The position numbers were made by a program, and so were the translations under genes. The notes under the pieces are model-generated. The model was not told the DNA's origin. It saw only the letters and a program-made list of their open reading frames with translations, and ran no database searches. Source: Paraburkholderia megapolitana (GTDB lineage: Bacteria; Pseudomonadota; Gammaproteobacteria; Burkholderiales; Burkholderiaceae). From it: a stretch of 64,000 nt of DNA. Shown one piece after another: positions 53,912 through 63,374 of the stretch (positions are counted from its first letter, which is position 1; each line of letters begins with the position of its first letter). The stretch spans positions 496,001-560,000 of the forward strand of contig NZ_CP041745.1 in the NCBI RefSeq assembly GCF_007556815.1, written 5' to 3'.

Positions 53912-53939
53912 AAAGGCGTGCCTGCCACGGCACGCCTTT
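53912..53939 (+). terminator. Intrinsic terminator after maeB
   Basis: An 11-bp perfect stem AAAGGCGTGCC / GGCACGCCTTT with a 6-base loop, preceded by an A-run and ended by T bases, 32 bases after the maeB stop. Confidence 0.85.
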
Positions 53940-54243
53940 GGGCGAACAGGGGAATGTCGCCCGAAAATGGCTCCGGCGCTGCAGCGCCAGCTCCGGGTGG
54001 CCCTGACAGTCGAGAGGGAAAAACCTTTGTGCGAGGCCCTTTCGACGCGTCATTGGGTTAATTTTATCTTGATCCAGATAGGGTATTTGTCAAAAGTCGT
54101 CAAAACTACCGTTTTACGAGGCTTTTCTGTGCCAAAGGAACCTTGCATACGGCGCACGAACATTGATTCCAAAGGCTATTAGCGATACCCTTACGGCTTT
54201 CATGGTCGTCGAACTCGTGATTCAACAACGGGAATCCTGATTC
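53940..54243. other. Gap upstream of the RNase/barstar pair
   Basis: About 300 bases of markedly more AT-rich DNA than around it. It holds a perfect 14-bp palindrome GGCGCTGCAGCGCC (53975-53988) and a GTCAAAA direct repeat spaced by 10 bases (54089-54095, 54099-54105), one helical turn apart, which could bind a regulator of the downstream pair. No credible gene is present. Confidence 0.5.
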
Positions 54244-54651
54244 ATGGCACGCAAGTGGCTCCGCAACGGCGTGCTCAACGCCGCCCTGACGGTCAGTCTG
54301 TGCGGGGGGCTAGTCGAAGGCGCTTTGGCGCGAGACTATGCGGTTCCAGCCGGGATTCAGGCGCAGGGTACCGTCGCGGTGGCGCAACTGCCCCGCGAGG
54401 CAGTCAATACATTGAACTTGATTGCGGCAGGCGGGCCTTATCCGTATGAGAAGGACGGCATCGTATTCGGCAACTACGAGCGGTTGCTGACGCCGCAGCG
54501 GCGCGGCTATTACCACGAATACACCGTTCCTACGCCCCGTGCGCGCAACCGCGGTGCGCGGCGCATCGTCTGTGGCGGTCCGCTCAGGCAGACCGATAAT
54601 TGTTTTTACTCCGACGACCACTACACCAGTTTTAAACGTATTGTTGAATGA
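54244..54651 (+). CDS. Secreted guanyl-specific ribonuclease (barnase/N1 family)
   Basis: A 135-residue microbial RNase with a signal peptide (about 1-29, cleavage after EGALA). The catalytic set of the barnase/T1 fold is visible: Glu92 in YYHEYTVPTP, Arg106-Arg107 in RGARRIV and His126 in DDHYTSF, so it should cut RNA as an active enzyme. Cys110 and Cys120 could form a disulphide in the periplasm. The barstar-like inhibitor gene starts 7 bases after its stop, the classical toxin/immunity order. The role may be extracellular RNA scavenging or competition between bacteria. Confidence 0.9.
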   Translation: MARKWLRNGVLNAALTVSLCGGLVEGALARDYAVPAGIQAQGTVAVAQLPREAVNTLNLIAAGGPYPYEKDGIVFGNYERLLTPQRRGYYHEYTVPTPRARNRGARRIVCGGPLRQTDNCFYSDDHYTSFKRIVE

Positions 54652-54658
54652 TATTGGG

Positions 54659-55228
54659 ATGAACGGCATGAGCGACAACGTCTACGCGCACGACACCGGA
54701 GTCGCGACGGATCTTTTCGCGGCCGGCGACGGCAATCTGTTCCAGCGCGTCATGCAGATGCGCGCCGCCGGTCACGACGGGGACAACCAGAGCGAAGCCA
54801 GCACGGTGCTTTCATCGAATGAGGAGCCCATGAGTCTTTTCAAGACCGTACGACCGAACATCGTACAGTCGATCCGCGCGTTTCGCGTGCAGGATCTGGC
54901 CGACGAGGCGAACCAGCTCGGTCAGCATTTTCTGTATGCGCAATGCGCGTGCGCACAATCGAAGCAGGAAGTGCTCGAAACGATTGCGACGTCGTTTTTG
55001 TTTCCGAAGCATTTCGGCAAGAACTACGACGCGCTTTTTGACTGCCTGACCGACCTGGTTCAAAAGGCCGGCACGCAGCCTGGTTTCGTGATCGTGCTCG
55101 AGGCACTGCCGGTGGCGCAGAAATTCGACAAGGAAGGTCGCGAAACGCTGCTCGACGTATTCCGTGAAGCCGCCGAATTCTGGGCCGAGCGGAAGGTCGC
55201 GTTCCGGGTGTTCTATTCGTTTGCCTGA
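54659..55228 (+). CDS. Barstar-family ribonuclease inhibitor
   Basis: A 189-residue protein whose last 110 residues match barstar, the cytoplasmic inhibitor of barnase: FPKHFGKNYDALFDCLTDL carries the two Asp of the barstar binding helix (D35 and D39 equivalents), and LLDVFREAAEF supplies the Glu76 equivalent. An N-terminal extension of 57 residues precedes MSLFKTVRPN. That inner ATG (54830) has GAGGAG 3 bases before it, while the outer ATG has no clear ribosome site, so a 132-residue form may be the main product. No signal peptide. Protects the cell from the co-encoded RNase. Confidence 0.87.
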   Translation: MNGMSDNVYAHDTGVATDLFAAGDGNLFQRVMQMRAAGHDGDNQSEASTVLSSNEEPMSLFKTVRPNIVQSIRAFRVQDLADEANQLGQHFLYAQCACAQSKQEVLETIATSFLFPKHFGKNYDALFDCLTDLVQKAGTQPGFVIVLEALPVAQKFDKEGRETLLDVFREAAEFWAERKVAFRVFYSFA

Positions 55229-55293
55229 GCGCCTCGCGATTTGACAGCAGGCGTGACTGGATGACGCGAGCGTCGTTCGATACCGCAGACAGG

Positions 55294-55329
55294 AAGCACA
55301 GGGCCCGCCAACTGGCGGGCCCTGTGCTT
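55294..55329. terminator. Strong bidirectional terminator
   Basis: A perfect 16-bp stem (55294-55309 with 55314-55329) with loop AACT lies between the convergent barstar and rsmE genes. AA at one end and TTT at the other allow it to stop transcription from both sides. Confidence 0.9.
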
Positions 55330-55369
55330 TTCTACGTGCAGCGATAAGCGACAAGCGAACTAACCGCAA

Positions 55370-56125
55370 TCACCATCCGCCCCAACGTGCGGCCAGCGCG
55401 GCGAGCACCGCGATGCCGGCGGTTTCCGTGCGCAACACGCGTGGTCCGAGTGCGACGGCGGTGAACCCGCGGGCCGTAGCAGCTTCCTCTTCTTCGATCG
55501 ACAGGCCGCCTTCCGGGCCGATCAGTACGATCGTTTCGCCGCGCGGTGGCTCGGCTGGCAATGCGGTGAACGCGATGCTTGCGCGCGGCGACAGCAGCAG
55601 CCGCGATTCGCCGTTGGCGGGCGTTGTGCTCAGCGCGTCGAGCCACGCGGTGAATTCGCGAACTGGCGCGACAGCCGGCAGCCGGTTGCGCCCACACTGC
55701 TCGCACGCCGCCCGAACGATGCCTTCCCAATGCGCAAGTCGTCGTTGTGCACGTTCGCCGGCAAGACGGACGACGCTGCGTGTCGTTGTCAGCGGTACGA
55801 AGTTCGAGGCACCGAGCTCGACTGCCTTCTCGATCAGCCAGTCCATCTTGTCGCCACCGGCGATGCCCTGCGCAAGCGTCAACCGATACGGCGGCTCCGC
55901 TTCCGCGGCGTCGAATGCGCCGATCTTCACCGATGCCGAGCGGCGCTCCACCTCGATCAACTCAGCCTGATACGCGCCGCCTTCGCCGTTGAATAGCGCG
56001 AGCGGGCCGCCGGCCTGCAGACGCAGTACCTGGATATGACGGACGACATCGTCGGGAAGCGATACGACATCGCCGGACTGAAACGATTTGCCGACGAAAA
56101 AACGGGGCATTGATGCAACGCTCAT
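55370..56125 (-). CDS. rsmE: 16S rRNA (uracil-1498-N3)-methyltransferase
   Basis: A 251-residue SPOUT-fold methyltransferase acting on U1498 of 16S rRNA. N-terminal PUA-like part PRFFVGKSFQSGDVVSLPDDVVRHIQVLRL, then ALFNGEGGAYQAELIEV, LAQGIAGGDKMDWLIEKAVELGASNFVPL, and the knotted SAM site IVLIGPEGGLSIEEE and ALGPRVLRTETA. The ATG at 56125 lies 4 bases from the VOC gene stop, suggesting coupling; MPRFFVG at 56110 is the alternative. Confidence 0.95.
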   Translation of the reverse strand: MSVASMPRFFVGKSFQSGDVVSLPDDVVRHIQVLRLQAGGPLALFNGEGGAYQAELIEVERRSASVKIGAFDAAEAEPPYRLTLAQGIAGGDKMDWLIEKAVELGASNFVPLTTTRSVVRLAGERAQRRLAHWEGIVRAACEQCGRNRLPAVAPVREFTAWLDALSTTPANGESRLLLSPRASIAFTALPAEPPRGETIVLIGPEGGLSIEEEEAATARGFTAVALGPRVLRTETAGIAVLAALAARWGGW

Positions 56126-56129
56126 AAAT

Positions 56130-56543
56130 TCACGAAAGGCGCCGGGCGAGTGCCCAGCGGTAGCCGTCCAGATCTTCGATCTGGGCAAAACGGTCGCCCC
56201 AGAACTGGTCCTGCGGCTCGCTGAGGGACTTCGCGCCGGCAGCAAGCGCCCTGGCATAAACCGCATCGACATCGTCGACGTACAGATAGAACGATTGCGG
56301 TGCGATTGCGCCTGCGCTCTTCGGCGTCTTCGCTGTCGAGCCGAACGCGCCTTCGGGTGCGAACATCACGATCAGTTGATCTTGCCAGGTCATCTCGACG
56401 TGCATGATCACGCCTTCGTCCTGCACGCTGTCGCGTAGCGCAAAACCGAACGCCGCTTCGTAGAACGCGATCGCGGAGCGTGCATCGCGCACCGTCATGT
56501 AAGGGGTCAACCAGGGCACACCGGCTGGGCGAGGCGCGGTCAT
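56130..56543 (-). CDS. VOC/glyoxalase-superfamily protein
   Basis: A 137-residue vicinal-oxygen-chelate protein of the PhnB/bleomycin-resistance type, with two paired beta-alpha-beta modules: LTPYMTVRDARSAIAFYEAAFGFALR, then GAIAPQSFYLYVDDVDAVYARALAAGAKS and FWGDRFAQIEDLDGYRWALA. Metal-ligand positions appear partly conserved. Substrate unknown. GGAGAA precedes the ATG at 56543. Probably co-transcribed with rsmE. Confidence 0.87.
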   Translation of the reverse strand: MTAPRPAGVPWLTPYMTVRDARSAIAFYEAAFGFALRDSVQDEGVIMHVEMTWQDQLIVMFAPEGAFGSTAKTPKSAGAIAPQSFYLYVDDVDAVYARALAAGAKSLSEPQDQFWGDRFAQIEDLDGYRWALARRLS

Positions 56544-56641
56544 CAAATTCTCCGTATCCAGGGGGCGTCCATGCAGTGCACCGGTCGGACGGCTGTCGCG
56601 CGATGACCGTCGATGGCCGGCTGCGGCAACGTCCGCCAACG

Positions 56642-57511
56642 TCACCGCGATGGCTGTAAGACTCCGCTTAGTTTATCGCGCACTGCGTAAGGTTCTGCAA
56701 ATAATGCGGCGTGCAGTGCCGGGTCGTACCACTTCAACCCGGCGATGCCTCGCGTGGCGAGCCGGGCGGCCGCTTGTTCGGCGGTGAGCGCGGTGGGGTC
56801 GAGCGTGTCGCTTGCCGTTGCCATCAGCCACAGCGAGCCGTAGAGCGGCACGAATGCCGCCATCGTGCGGACCACCGCGAACGACGCGCGCAGATCGTCG
56901 AGCAGGGTCTCGATGCGCGCGGCGTGAAAGTACGGAGCGCCGAGATGGATCGACAGCGCGGCTTGCGGCGCCATCGTGCGTTTGAGCGCGGTGTAGAAGC
57001 TTCGCGTGTACAGGCCGGCTGCGGGCGAGTCGGGCGGCGTCAGATCGAAGACCACGAGATCGAACAGCTCATGCGACTGCTCGACGAAGACCGCCGCATC
57101 GCCGATCGCGAGTTCGACGCGCGGATCGTCCCACGCGCCGCCATGCACGTCGGGCAGATGCTCGCGAGTCAGGCGGACGACTTCCTCGTCGAGTTCGGCG
57201 ACGACAATCCGCTCGATGCCGGGATGCTTCAGCAGTTGCTTCGCCGCACCGCCATCGCCGCCGCCGAGCACGAGCGCCGCGTGGGGCGCCGGATGCACAA
57301 GCGCCGCTGGATGAACCATGCATTCGTGATAGATGAACTCGTCGCCGGCAGATGTCATCGGTCGACCGTCCAGCGTGAACAACCGGCCGAGCGCCGACGT
57401 GTTCCAGACTTCGATGTGCTGATAGCGCGAATCGACTCGCTCGATGCAGCGTGCGTCTGGAAAACCGTAGACGGCATCGGGCGAAGGGCGGAACAGCAGA
57501 GGAGGGTTCAC
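56642..57511 (-). CDS. speE: Spermidine synthase
   Basis: A 289-residue aminopropyltransferase that makes spermidine from putrescine and decarboxylated SAM. Motifs: SRYQHIEVW, LFTLDGRPMTSAGDEFIYHECMVHP, VLGGGDGGAAKQLLKHPGIERIVVAELDEEVV (nucleotide pocket), DDPRVELAIGDAAVFV, and FDLVVFDLTPPDSPAAGLYT with the catalytic Asp. The start is a GTG giving (M)NPPLLFRPSP; a TTG 15 bases upstream is possible. Divergent from tkt. Confidence 0.92.
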   Translation of the reverse strand: MNPPLLFRPSPDAVYGFPDARCIERVDSRYQHIEVWNTSALGRLFTLDGRPMTSAGDEFIYHECMVHPAALVHPAPHAALVLGGGDGGAAKQLLKHPGIERIVVAELDEEVVRLTREHLPDVHGGAWDDPRVELAIGDAAVFVEQSHELFDLVVFDLTPPDSPAAGLYTRSFYTALKRTMAPQAALSIHLGAPYFHAARIETLLDDLRASFAVVRTMAAFVPLYGSLWLMATASDTLDPTALTAEQAAARLATRGIAGLKWYDPALHAALFAEPYAVRDKLSGVLQPSR

Positions 57512-57609
57512 GGCGGCGAGGCGCAAGGGCGCGGCGTTTCGACGGGCGGATTATAGTGCCGCGGATTGCAAGCCGAATCGCGGCAAACTCACGGCTGAGC
57601 AGCGGTCAG

Positions 57610-57653
57610 AGCGCTACCAAAGCGCTACCAAAGCGCTACCAAAGCGCAACCGA
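57610..57653. repeat. Tandem 11-bp repeat
   Basis: Three exact copies of AGCGCTACCAA in a row (57610-57642), then a decayed fourth (57643-57653, AGCGCAACCGA), in the divergent gap between speE and tkt. The period is close to one helical turn. It may be a small variable repeat or an arrayed protein-binding site. Confidence 0.75.
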
Positions 57654-57882
57654 CGCTCACAGCCGAGGCTTGCAGTACGTGCCTGCCACCGCGGCTCGCC
57701 CAGCCCCCACCCGTCCCGGTTCGCAGCGAACGATCTGCTAGAATGACACGCTTTGCAGCCCCGTCCGTTTGCTCTGCCCGTCTCGCGTCTTCAGGCGCCG
57801 CACCGTGCGCGCCAGCGGACTGCCGTCGAGCTTCCGGACACCGCCCGCGCCCCGCTTTTTGGACCCGTTCTCCGGACTCGAC

Positions 57883-59913
57883 ATGACGACCCCATCTCCC
57901 GCTCCCACCTCCCTGATGGCCAACGCGATCCGCGCGCTCGCGATGGACGCCGTTCAACAAGCGAATTCCGGTCACCCCGGCATGCCGATGGGCATGGCCG
58001 AGATCGGCGTGGCACTGTGGTCGCGTCATCTGCGCCACAACCCGGCCAACCCGAACTGGACCGATCGCGATCGCTTCGTGCTGTCCAACGGTCACGGCTC
58101 GATGCTGCTGTATTCGCTGCTGCACCTGACCGGCTACGACCTGCCGATCGAAGAGCTGAAGAACTTCCGGCAGATGCATTCGAAGACGCCGGGTCACCCG
58201 GAATACGGCATCACGCCGGGCGTCGAAACCACCACGGGTCCGCTCGGCCAGGGTCTCGCCAACTCGGTCGGCATGGCACTCGCCGAAGCACTGCTCGCCG
58301 CCGAATTCAACAAGCCCGATGCGAAGATCGTCGATCACCATACGTACGTGTTCCTCGGCGACGGCTGTCTGATGGAAGGCATCTCGCACGAAGCCTGTTC
58401 GTTTGCTGGCACGCTGAAGCTGAACAAGCTGATCGCGTTCTACGACGACAACGGCATCTCGATCGATGGTGAAGTCGTCAACTGGTTCCACGACGACACG
58501 CCCAAGCGTTTCGAAGCGTACGGCTGGAATGTAATCCCGCACGTGAACGGTCACGATGTCGACGCGGTAGACGCGGCAATCGTTGCAGCGAAGCAATCGA
58601 ACAAGCCGACGCTGATCTGCTGCAAGACCGTGATCGGCGAAGGCGCACCGACCAAGGCCGGCAGTCACGACGCGCACGGCGCGCCGCTCGGCGCCGAAGA
58701 AATCGCGAAGACGCGTGCGGCGATCGGCTGGAAGTGGGAGCCGTTCGTGATTCCGCAGGAAGTCTATGCCGCGTGGGACGCGAAGGAAGCGGGTCAACGC
58801 TTCGAATCCACATGGAACGACGCATTCGCGCAGTACAAGGCAAAGTATCCGCAGGAAGCGGCCGAATTCACGCGCCGCACCGGCAAGAAACTGCCCGCCG
58901 ACTGGGCAGAGAAAGCACAAGCCATCATCGCCGCCGCCAACGAACGCGCAGAAACGGTCGCGTCGCGCAAGGCGTCGCAGCAAACCATCGAAGCGCTGGC
59001 TGCGGTGCTGCCGGAACTGCTCGGCGGTTCGGCCGACCTGACCGGCTCGAACCTCACCAACTGGAAGGCCTCGAAGCCGGTGCGCGCGGCGCATGACGGC
59101 GAAAGCGGCATCCAGTGGGGCAACCACGTCAACTACGGCGTGCGCGAATTCGGCATGAGCGCCGGGCTCAACGGCATTACGCTGCATGGCGGCTACAAGG
59201 CATTCGGCGGCACGTTCCTGACGTTCTCCGACTACAGCCGCAACGCGCTGCGTATGGCCGCGCTGATGAAGGCACCGTCTATCTTCGTGTTCACGCACGA
59301 CTCGATCGGCCTCGGCGAAGACGGCCCGACCCACCAGTCCATCGAACACGTCTCGAGCCTGCGGCTGATTCCGCATCTGGACGTGTGGCGTCCGGCCGAT
59401 ACGGTCGAAACAGCGGTGTCGTGGACGCAAGCTGTCGAACATCACGGTCCGTCGGTCCTGATCTTCACGCGTCAAAACCTGCTGTTCTCGGCGCGCACCG
59501 ATGCGCAGATCGCGAACGTCGCGAAGGGCGGCTACGTGCTGCGCGACTGGGACGACGAGATCGTCGCGCGCAAGGTGATCCTGATCGCGACTGGCTCCGA
59601 AGTCGAACTCGCGCTGAAAGCGGTCGAGCCGCTCGCGCGCGACGGCATTGCGGCACGTGTCGTGTCGATGCCGGCTACCACCGTGTTCGACCGGCAGGAT
59701 GCCGAGTACCGCGAACGCGTGCTGCCGAAGGGCGTACGCCGCGTGGCGATCGAAGCCGGCGTGACGGATTTCTGGCGCAAGTACGTGGGTCTGGAAGGCG
59801 GCGTGGTCGGTATCGACACGTTCGGCGAATCGGCCCCGGCTGGCGTGCTGTTCAAGCATTTCGGCTTCACCGTCGAGCATGTTGTCGAGACGGCGAAGGC
59901 TGCACTGGGCTAA
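57883..59913 (+). CDS. tkt: Transketolase
   Basis: A 676-residue thiamine-diphosphate enzyme of the pentose phosphate and Calvin pathways that moves two-carbon units between sugars. Family segments: [45 protein letters not shown], the ThDP motif [13 protein letters not shown]...[28 protein letters not shown], and [18 protein letters not shown]. Start at [12 protein letters not shown]; the upstream frame is not conserved-looking. A TAGAAT -10-like sequence is at 57740-57745. gap follows on the same strand, 97 bases later. Confidence 0.97.
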   Translation: MTTPSPAPTSLMANAIRALAMDAVQQANSGHPGMPMGMAEIGVALWSRHLRHNPANPNWTDRDRFVLSNGHGSMLLYSLLHLTGYDLPIEELKNFRQMHSKTPGHPEYGITPGVETTTGPLGQGLANSVGMALAEALLAAEFNKPDAKIVDHHTYVFLGDGCLMEGISHEACSFAGTLKLNKLIAFYDDNGISIDGEVVNWFHDDTPKRFEAYGWNVIPHVNGHDVDAVDAAIVAAKQSNKPTLICCKTVIGEGAPTKAGSHDAHGAPLGAEEIAKTRAAIGWKWEPFVIPQEVYAAWDAKEAGQRFESTWNDAFAQYKAKYPQEAAEFTRRTGKKLPADWAEKAQAIIAAANERAETVASRKASQQTIEALAAVLPELLGGSADLTGSNLTNWKASKPVRAAHDGESGIQWGNHVNYGVREFGMSAGLNGITLHGGYKAFGGTFLTFSDYSRNALRMAALMKAPSIFVFTHDSIGLGEDGPTHQSIEHVSSLRLIPHLDVWRPADTVETAVSWTQAVEHHGPSVLIFTRQNLLFSARTDAQIANVAKGGYVLRDWDDEIVARKVILIATGSEVELALKAVEPLARDGIAARVVSMPATTVFDRQDAEYRERVLPKGVRRVAIEAGVTDFWRKYVGLEGGVVGIDTFGESAPAGVLFKHFGFTVEHVVETAKAALG

Positions 59914-60010
59914 TCGACATTGTCGAGACGCACGCGGCGTGCTTCACGCCGCGGCGCCTGCCCCGCAGGACCGATCGAACGTATTTTTTTCAGCCATCAG
60001 GAGATAGACC

Positions 60011-61021
60011 ATGACGATTCGCGTCGCAATCAACGGCTACGGCCGGATCGGCCGCAACACGCTGCGCGCCTTCTATGAAAACGGCAAGAAGCACGACATT
60101 CAGATCGTGGCGATCAACGACCTCGGTGATGCGAAGACCAATGCTCACCTGACGCAATACGACACGGCGCACGGCAAGTTCCCTGGCGAAGTCGCAGTGG
60201 ATGGCGAGTACCTCGTCGTGAACGGCGACAAGATCCGCGTGCTCGCCAACCGCAACCCGGCCGAACTGCCGTGGGGCGAACTCGGTGTCGACGTCGTGCT
60301 GGAATGCACGGGCTTTTTCACGACCAAGGAAAAGGCTAGCGCCCACATCAAGGGCGGCGCGAAGAAGGTGATCATCTCGGCACCGGGCGGCAAGGATGTC
60401 GATGCGACGATCGTCTACGGCGTGAACCATCATGTGCTGAAGGCCGAACACACGGTGATCTCGAATGCATCGTGTACGACGAACTGCCTCGCGCCGCTCG
60501 TCAAGCCGCTGAACGACAAGATCGGCCTCGAAAACGGCCTGATGACGACGATCCACGCGTACACGAACGATCAGGTGCTGACCGACGTGTATCACGAAGA
60601 CCTGCGCCGCGCGCGCTCGGCCACGCACAGCCAGATTCCGACGAAGACGGGTGCTGCTTCCGCAGTCGGCCTGGTGCTGCCGGAACTGAATGGCAAGCTC
60701 GACGGCTACGCGATCCGCGTCCCGACGATCAACGTGTCGATCGTCGATCTGTCGTTTATCGCGAAGCGCGACACGACGGTCGAAGAAGTGAACGCGATCA
60801 TGAAGGAAGCGTCGGAAGGTTCGTTGAAGGGCATCCTCGGCTACAACGCGGCGCCGCTGGTCTCGATCGACTTCAACCACAACCCGGCTTCGTCGACATT
60901 CGACTCTACGCTGACGAAGGTGTCGGGTCGTCTCGTGAAGGTGTCGAGCTGGTACGACAACGAATGGGGCTTCTCGAACCGCATGCTCGACACGGCGGTT
61001 GCGCTGGCGAACGCGAAGTAA
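60011..61021 (+). CDS. gap: Glyceraldehyde-3-phosphate dehydrogenase
   Basis: A 336-residue glycolytic enzyme, NAD-dependent. NAD motif [10 protein letters not shown] (8-17), catalytic Cys in [14 protein letters not shown], catalytic His in [10 protein letters not shown] (with DQVLTD), and [13 protein letters not shown] near the end. Asp in AINDLGD (about residues 34-40) indicates NAD preference. GGAGATAG lies before the ATG. Follows tkt; the two feed a shared pool of glyceraldehyde-3-phosphate. Confidence 0.98.
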   Translation: MTIRVAINGYGRIGRNTLRAFYENGKKHDIQIVAINDLGDAKTNAHLTQYDTAHGKFPGEVAVDGEYLVVNGDKIRVLANRNPAELPWGELGVDVVLECTGFFTTKEKASAHIKGGAKKVIISAPGGKDVDATIVYGVNHHVLKAEHTVISNASCTTNCLAPLVKPLNDKIGLENGLMTTIHAYTNDQVLTDVYHEDLRRARSATHSQIPTKTGAASAVGLVLPELNGKLDGYAIRVPTINVSIVDLSFIAKRDTTVEEVNAIMKEASEGSLKGILGYNAAPLVSIDFNHNPASSTFDSTLTKVSGRLVKVSSWYDNEWGFSNRMLDTAVALANAK

Positions 61022-61047
61022 GCGGATTGTCGGTGTCGTAGCACGTC

Positions 61048-61075
61048 AAAAAGCCGCTCTTCGGAGCGGCTTTTT
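61048..61075. terminator. Intrinsic terminator between gap and fur
   Basis: A 12-bp perfect stem AAAAAGCCGCTC / GAGCGGCTTTTT with a TTCG loop. A-runs and T-runs at the ends make it bidirectional, serving the convergent gap and fur genes. Confidence 0.93.
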
Positions 61076-61108
61076 ATCGGGCTTATCGAGGCTAAGAGCG
61101 ACGACGGT

Positions 61109-61537
61109 TCAATGCTTGCGATGCGGGCAATTCTCTTTTATGCAGGCGCCGTACAGCGCAAGCGCGTGTTCCTGTAGCTTGAAGCCACGCTCTTTCGCAA
61201 TGGCCTGCTGACGGCTTTCGATCTCCGCGTCGAAGAACTCTTCGACGAGCCCGCAGTCGAGACACACCAGGTGGTCGTGATGCGTGCCTTCGTTCAGTTC
61301 GAACACGGCTTTGCCGGATTCGAAGTTGCTGCGCGACAGCAGCCCCGCCTGCTCGAACTGTGTAAGCACGCGGTAAACCGTGGCGAGACCGATGTCGAGC
61401 TCTTCGTGAAGCAGGTTCCGGTAGACGTCTTCTGCTGTCAGATGGCGGACTGGGCTATGCTGGAAAATCTCCAGAATCTTGAGGCGCGGAAGGGTCGCCT
61501 TGAGCCCGATATTCTTGAGATCGGTCGGATTGGTCAT
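61109..61537 (-). CDS. fur: Ferric uptake regulator
   Basis: A 142-residue Fur protein, the iron-responsive repressor. Winged helix at about residues 11-85 ([55 protein letters not shown]). Metal sites: [16 protein letters not shown] (His cluster plus the CxxC pair) and a C-terminal [11 protein letters not shown], which gives a second Cys pair. The gene is divergent from bamE, as in many beta-proteobacteria. No obvious Fur box is seen in the short gap. Confidence 0.97.
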   Translation of the reverse strand: MTNPTDLKNIGLKATLPRLKILEIFQHSPVRHLTAEDVYRNLLHEELDIGLATVYRVLTQFEQAGLLSRSNFESGKAVFELNEGTHHDHLVCLDCGLVEEFFDAEIESRQQAIAKERGFKLQEHALALYGACIKENCPHRKH

Positions 61538-61699
61538 GACAAGGGATCCCTAGAGTACAATGCACGGCTCCAATAGTAATGTGTTTTTGCGGTTCAAGGC
61601 CATCTTCGGCGGAATGAAACTCGCGCGGCTTGTCATCGAGCCCGCACGGTGATGAGTGAAATGATTTCTAAATCTTTATCGATCTACCGGGGGAGCCGC

Positions 61700-62488
61700 A
61701 TGCGGGGTACCTTGAGCGCGGTTGCGGCAGTTGCGGTTATGACCGTACTCGTCGGATGTTCTACCTACGACAACCTGACGCAGCGCATCGCGCAACGCAT
61801 CACACCGTATCGCATCACGGTCGTGCAAGGCAACTTCGTATCGAAGGAAGCCGCGGCGCAGATGCAGGTCGGCATGACGCGGGCGCAGGTTCGCCAGGTG
61901 CTGGGCACGCCCCTGCTGGCCGACATGTTCCATGCCGACCGCTGGGACTACGTCTTCTACTTCAAGCGCGGCTCGACGTCGATCGTCCAGCAGCGCGATT
62001 TCGTCGTGATATTTGCGGGCGATAACGTCGCGAGCTGGTCGGGCGGCGAGGATCTGCCGTCTAATCTGGAACTGCTGGCGGAGATCGACGGCGACAGGTT
62101 GGGCAAGAAATACAAGGCAGCAGCGGCTAGCGCGGCCAGCGCGCCGTCCGCAGCAGCAGCGTCGGACACGGCTGCAGCCGCCGCCGCGCCTGTCGCCACC
62201 GATGTCGATGCCAACGCACAGGCCGCGCAAGCCGCGAACCGTGCGACTAGCGCGCCGGACACGCCGTCTCAAAGGCCCACGGTGCGCGCAGGCGTACCGC
62301 AGTCGAACGGCGGCGTGCCGCAAGGCGCAACGGCGCCGGGGCAGCCGCAGTTCCAGTTCCACCGTCCGCCGCCGCCGACCGTCCAGGGCGTGCCGCAGGA
62401 CAACCCGGTGGGTCCGACCGGTTCGAGCAGCGGTGGTCCGACGCTGAACGCACCGTTGACGGCGCCCACGTCGGGAACAAGCAACTAG
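61700..62488 (+). CDS. bamE: Outer-membrane assembly lipoprotein BamE with long tail
   Basis: A 262-residue lipoprotein of the BAM complex. The chosen ATG has GGGGAG five bases before it and gives a signal with the lipobox LVGC (Cys20). The BamE/SmpA domain follows: [47 protein letters not shown], then [25 protein letters not shown]. From about residue 130 the rest is Ala-, then Pro/Gln/Gly-rich low complexity. The domain alone is about 110 residues, so the tail roughly doubles it. Upstream ATGs at 61649-61661 exist but would give an oversized signal region. Confidence 0.92.
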   Translation: MRGTLSAVAAVAVMTVLVGCSTYDNLTQRIAQRITPYRITVVQGNFVSKEAAAQMQVGMTRAQVRQVLGTPLLADMFHADRWDYVFYFKRGSTSIVQQRDFVVIFAGDNVASWSGGEDLPSNLELLAEIDGDRLGKKYKAAAASAASAPSAAAASDTAAAAAAPVATDVDANAQAAQAANRATSAPDTPSQRPTVRAGVPQSNGGVPQGATAPGQPQFQFHRPPPPTVQGVPQDNPVGPTGSSSGGPTLNAPLTAPTSGTSN

Positions 62489-62505
62489 GCTTTCGCGGGT
62501 TACTC

Positions 62506-63303
62506 ATGAAGATTGCCATCGCCGGTGCATCGGGCCGTATGGGCCAGATGCTCATCGAAACAGTCCTGAACGATTCCGCCACGACGCTCTCCGGTGCGCT
62601 CGACCGTGCCGGCTCGCCGCAGCTCGGCCAGGACGCGGGCGCGTTCCTCGGCAAGCAGACCGGCGTCGTGCTGACCGACGACCTCGACCGGGTGCTGGCC
62701 GAATCCGACTACCTGATCGATTTCACGCGTCCCGAAGGCACGATGCTGCACATCGAGGCCGCGCTGCGTCACAACGTGAAACTCGTGATCGGCACGACTG
62801 GCTTCGATAACGCGCAGAAAGCGCAGCTGCATGCCGCCGCCGACAAGATCGGCATCGTCTTCGCGGCGAACATGAGCGTGGGCGTCAACGTGACGCTGAA
62901 GCTGCTCGAATTTGCCGCGCGCCATTTCGCGACCGGCTACGACATCGAGATCATCGAAGCGCACCACCGTCACAAGGTCGACGCGCCGTCGGGCACGGCG
63001 CTCATGATGGGCGAAGTCATCGCCGATGCGCTCGGGCGCAATCTCGACGACTGTGCGGTCTATGGCCGCGAAGGCGTGACTGGCGCACGCGATCCTTCAA
63101 CCATCGGTTTTTCCGCGATCCGCGGCGGCGATATCGTCGGCGATCACACGGTGCTGTTCGCCGGTATCGGCGAGCGCATCGAGATCACGCACAAGTCCGC
63201 GAGCCGTCTGTCGTATGCGCAAGGCGCATTGCGCGCCGTGCGCTTTCTCGGCGACCATCCCACCGGTCTTTACGACATGCAGGACGTACTCGGCCTGCGC
63301 TGA
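62506..63303 (+). CDS. dapB: 4-hydroxy-tetrahydrodipicolinate reductase
   Basis: A 265-residue reductase in lysine and diaminopimelate synthesis. NAD(P) motif [10 protein letters not shown] at residues 5-14, then [44 protein letters not shown], and the catalytic/substrate segment [23 protein letters not shown]. It begins 17 bases after bamE and is probably co-transcribed with it. Confidence 0.97.
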   Translation: MKIAIAGASGRMGQMLIETVLNDSATTLSGALDRAGSPQLGQDAGAFLGKQTGVVLTDDLDRVLAESDYLIDFTRPEGTMLHIEAALRHNVKLVIGTTGFDNAQKAQLHAAADKIGIVFAANMSVGVNVTLKLLEFAARHFATGYDIEIIEAHHRHKVDAPSGTALMMGEVIADALGRNLDDCAVYGREGVTGARDPSTIGFSAIRGGDIVGDHTVLFAGIGERIEITHKSASRLSYAQGALRAVRFLGDHPTGLYDMQDVLGLR

Positions 63304-63374
63304 GCACGGCGGGCATTTTCCGGCAGCCGGCGGCGCACGGCCGCCGCCGCGCTTCATCCAGACAGCGAGGCCCG

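Noticed and set aside
63329..63345. GGCGGC-GCACG-GCCGCC hairpin after dapB as terminator
   Set aside because: Short, fully GC and with no T-run; exbB follows closely, so read-through is as likely.
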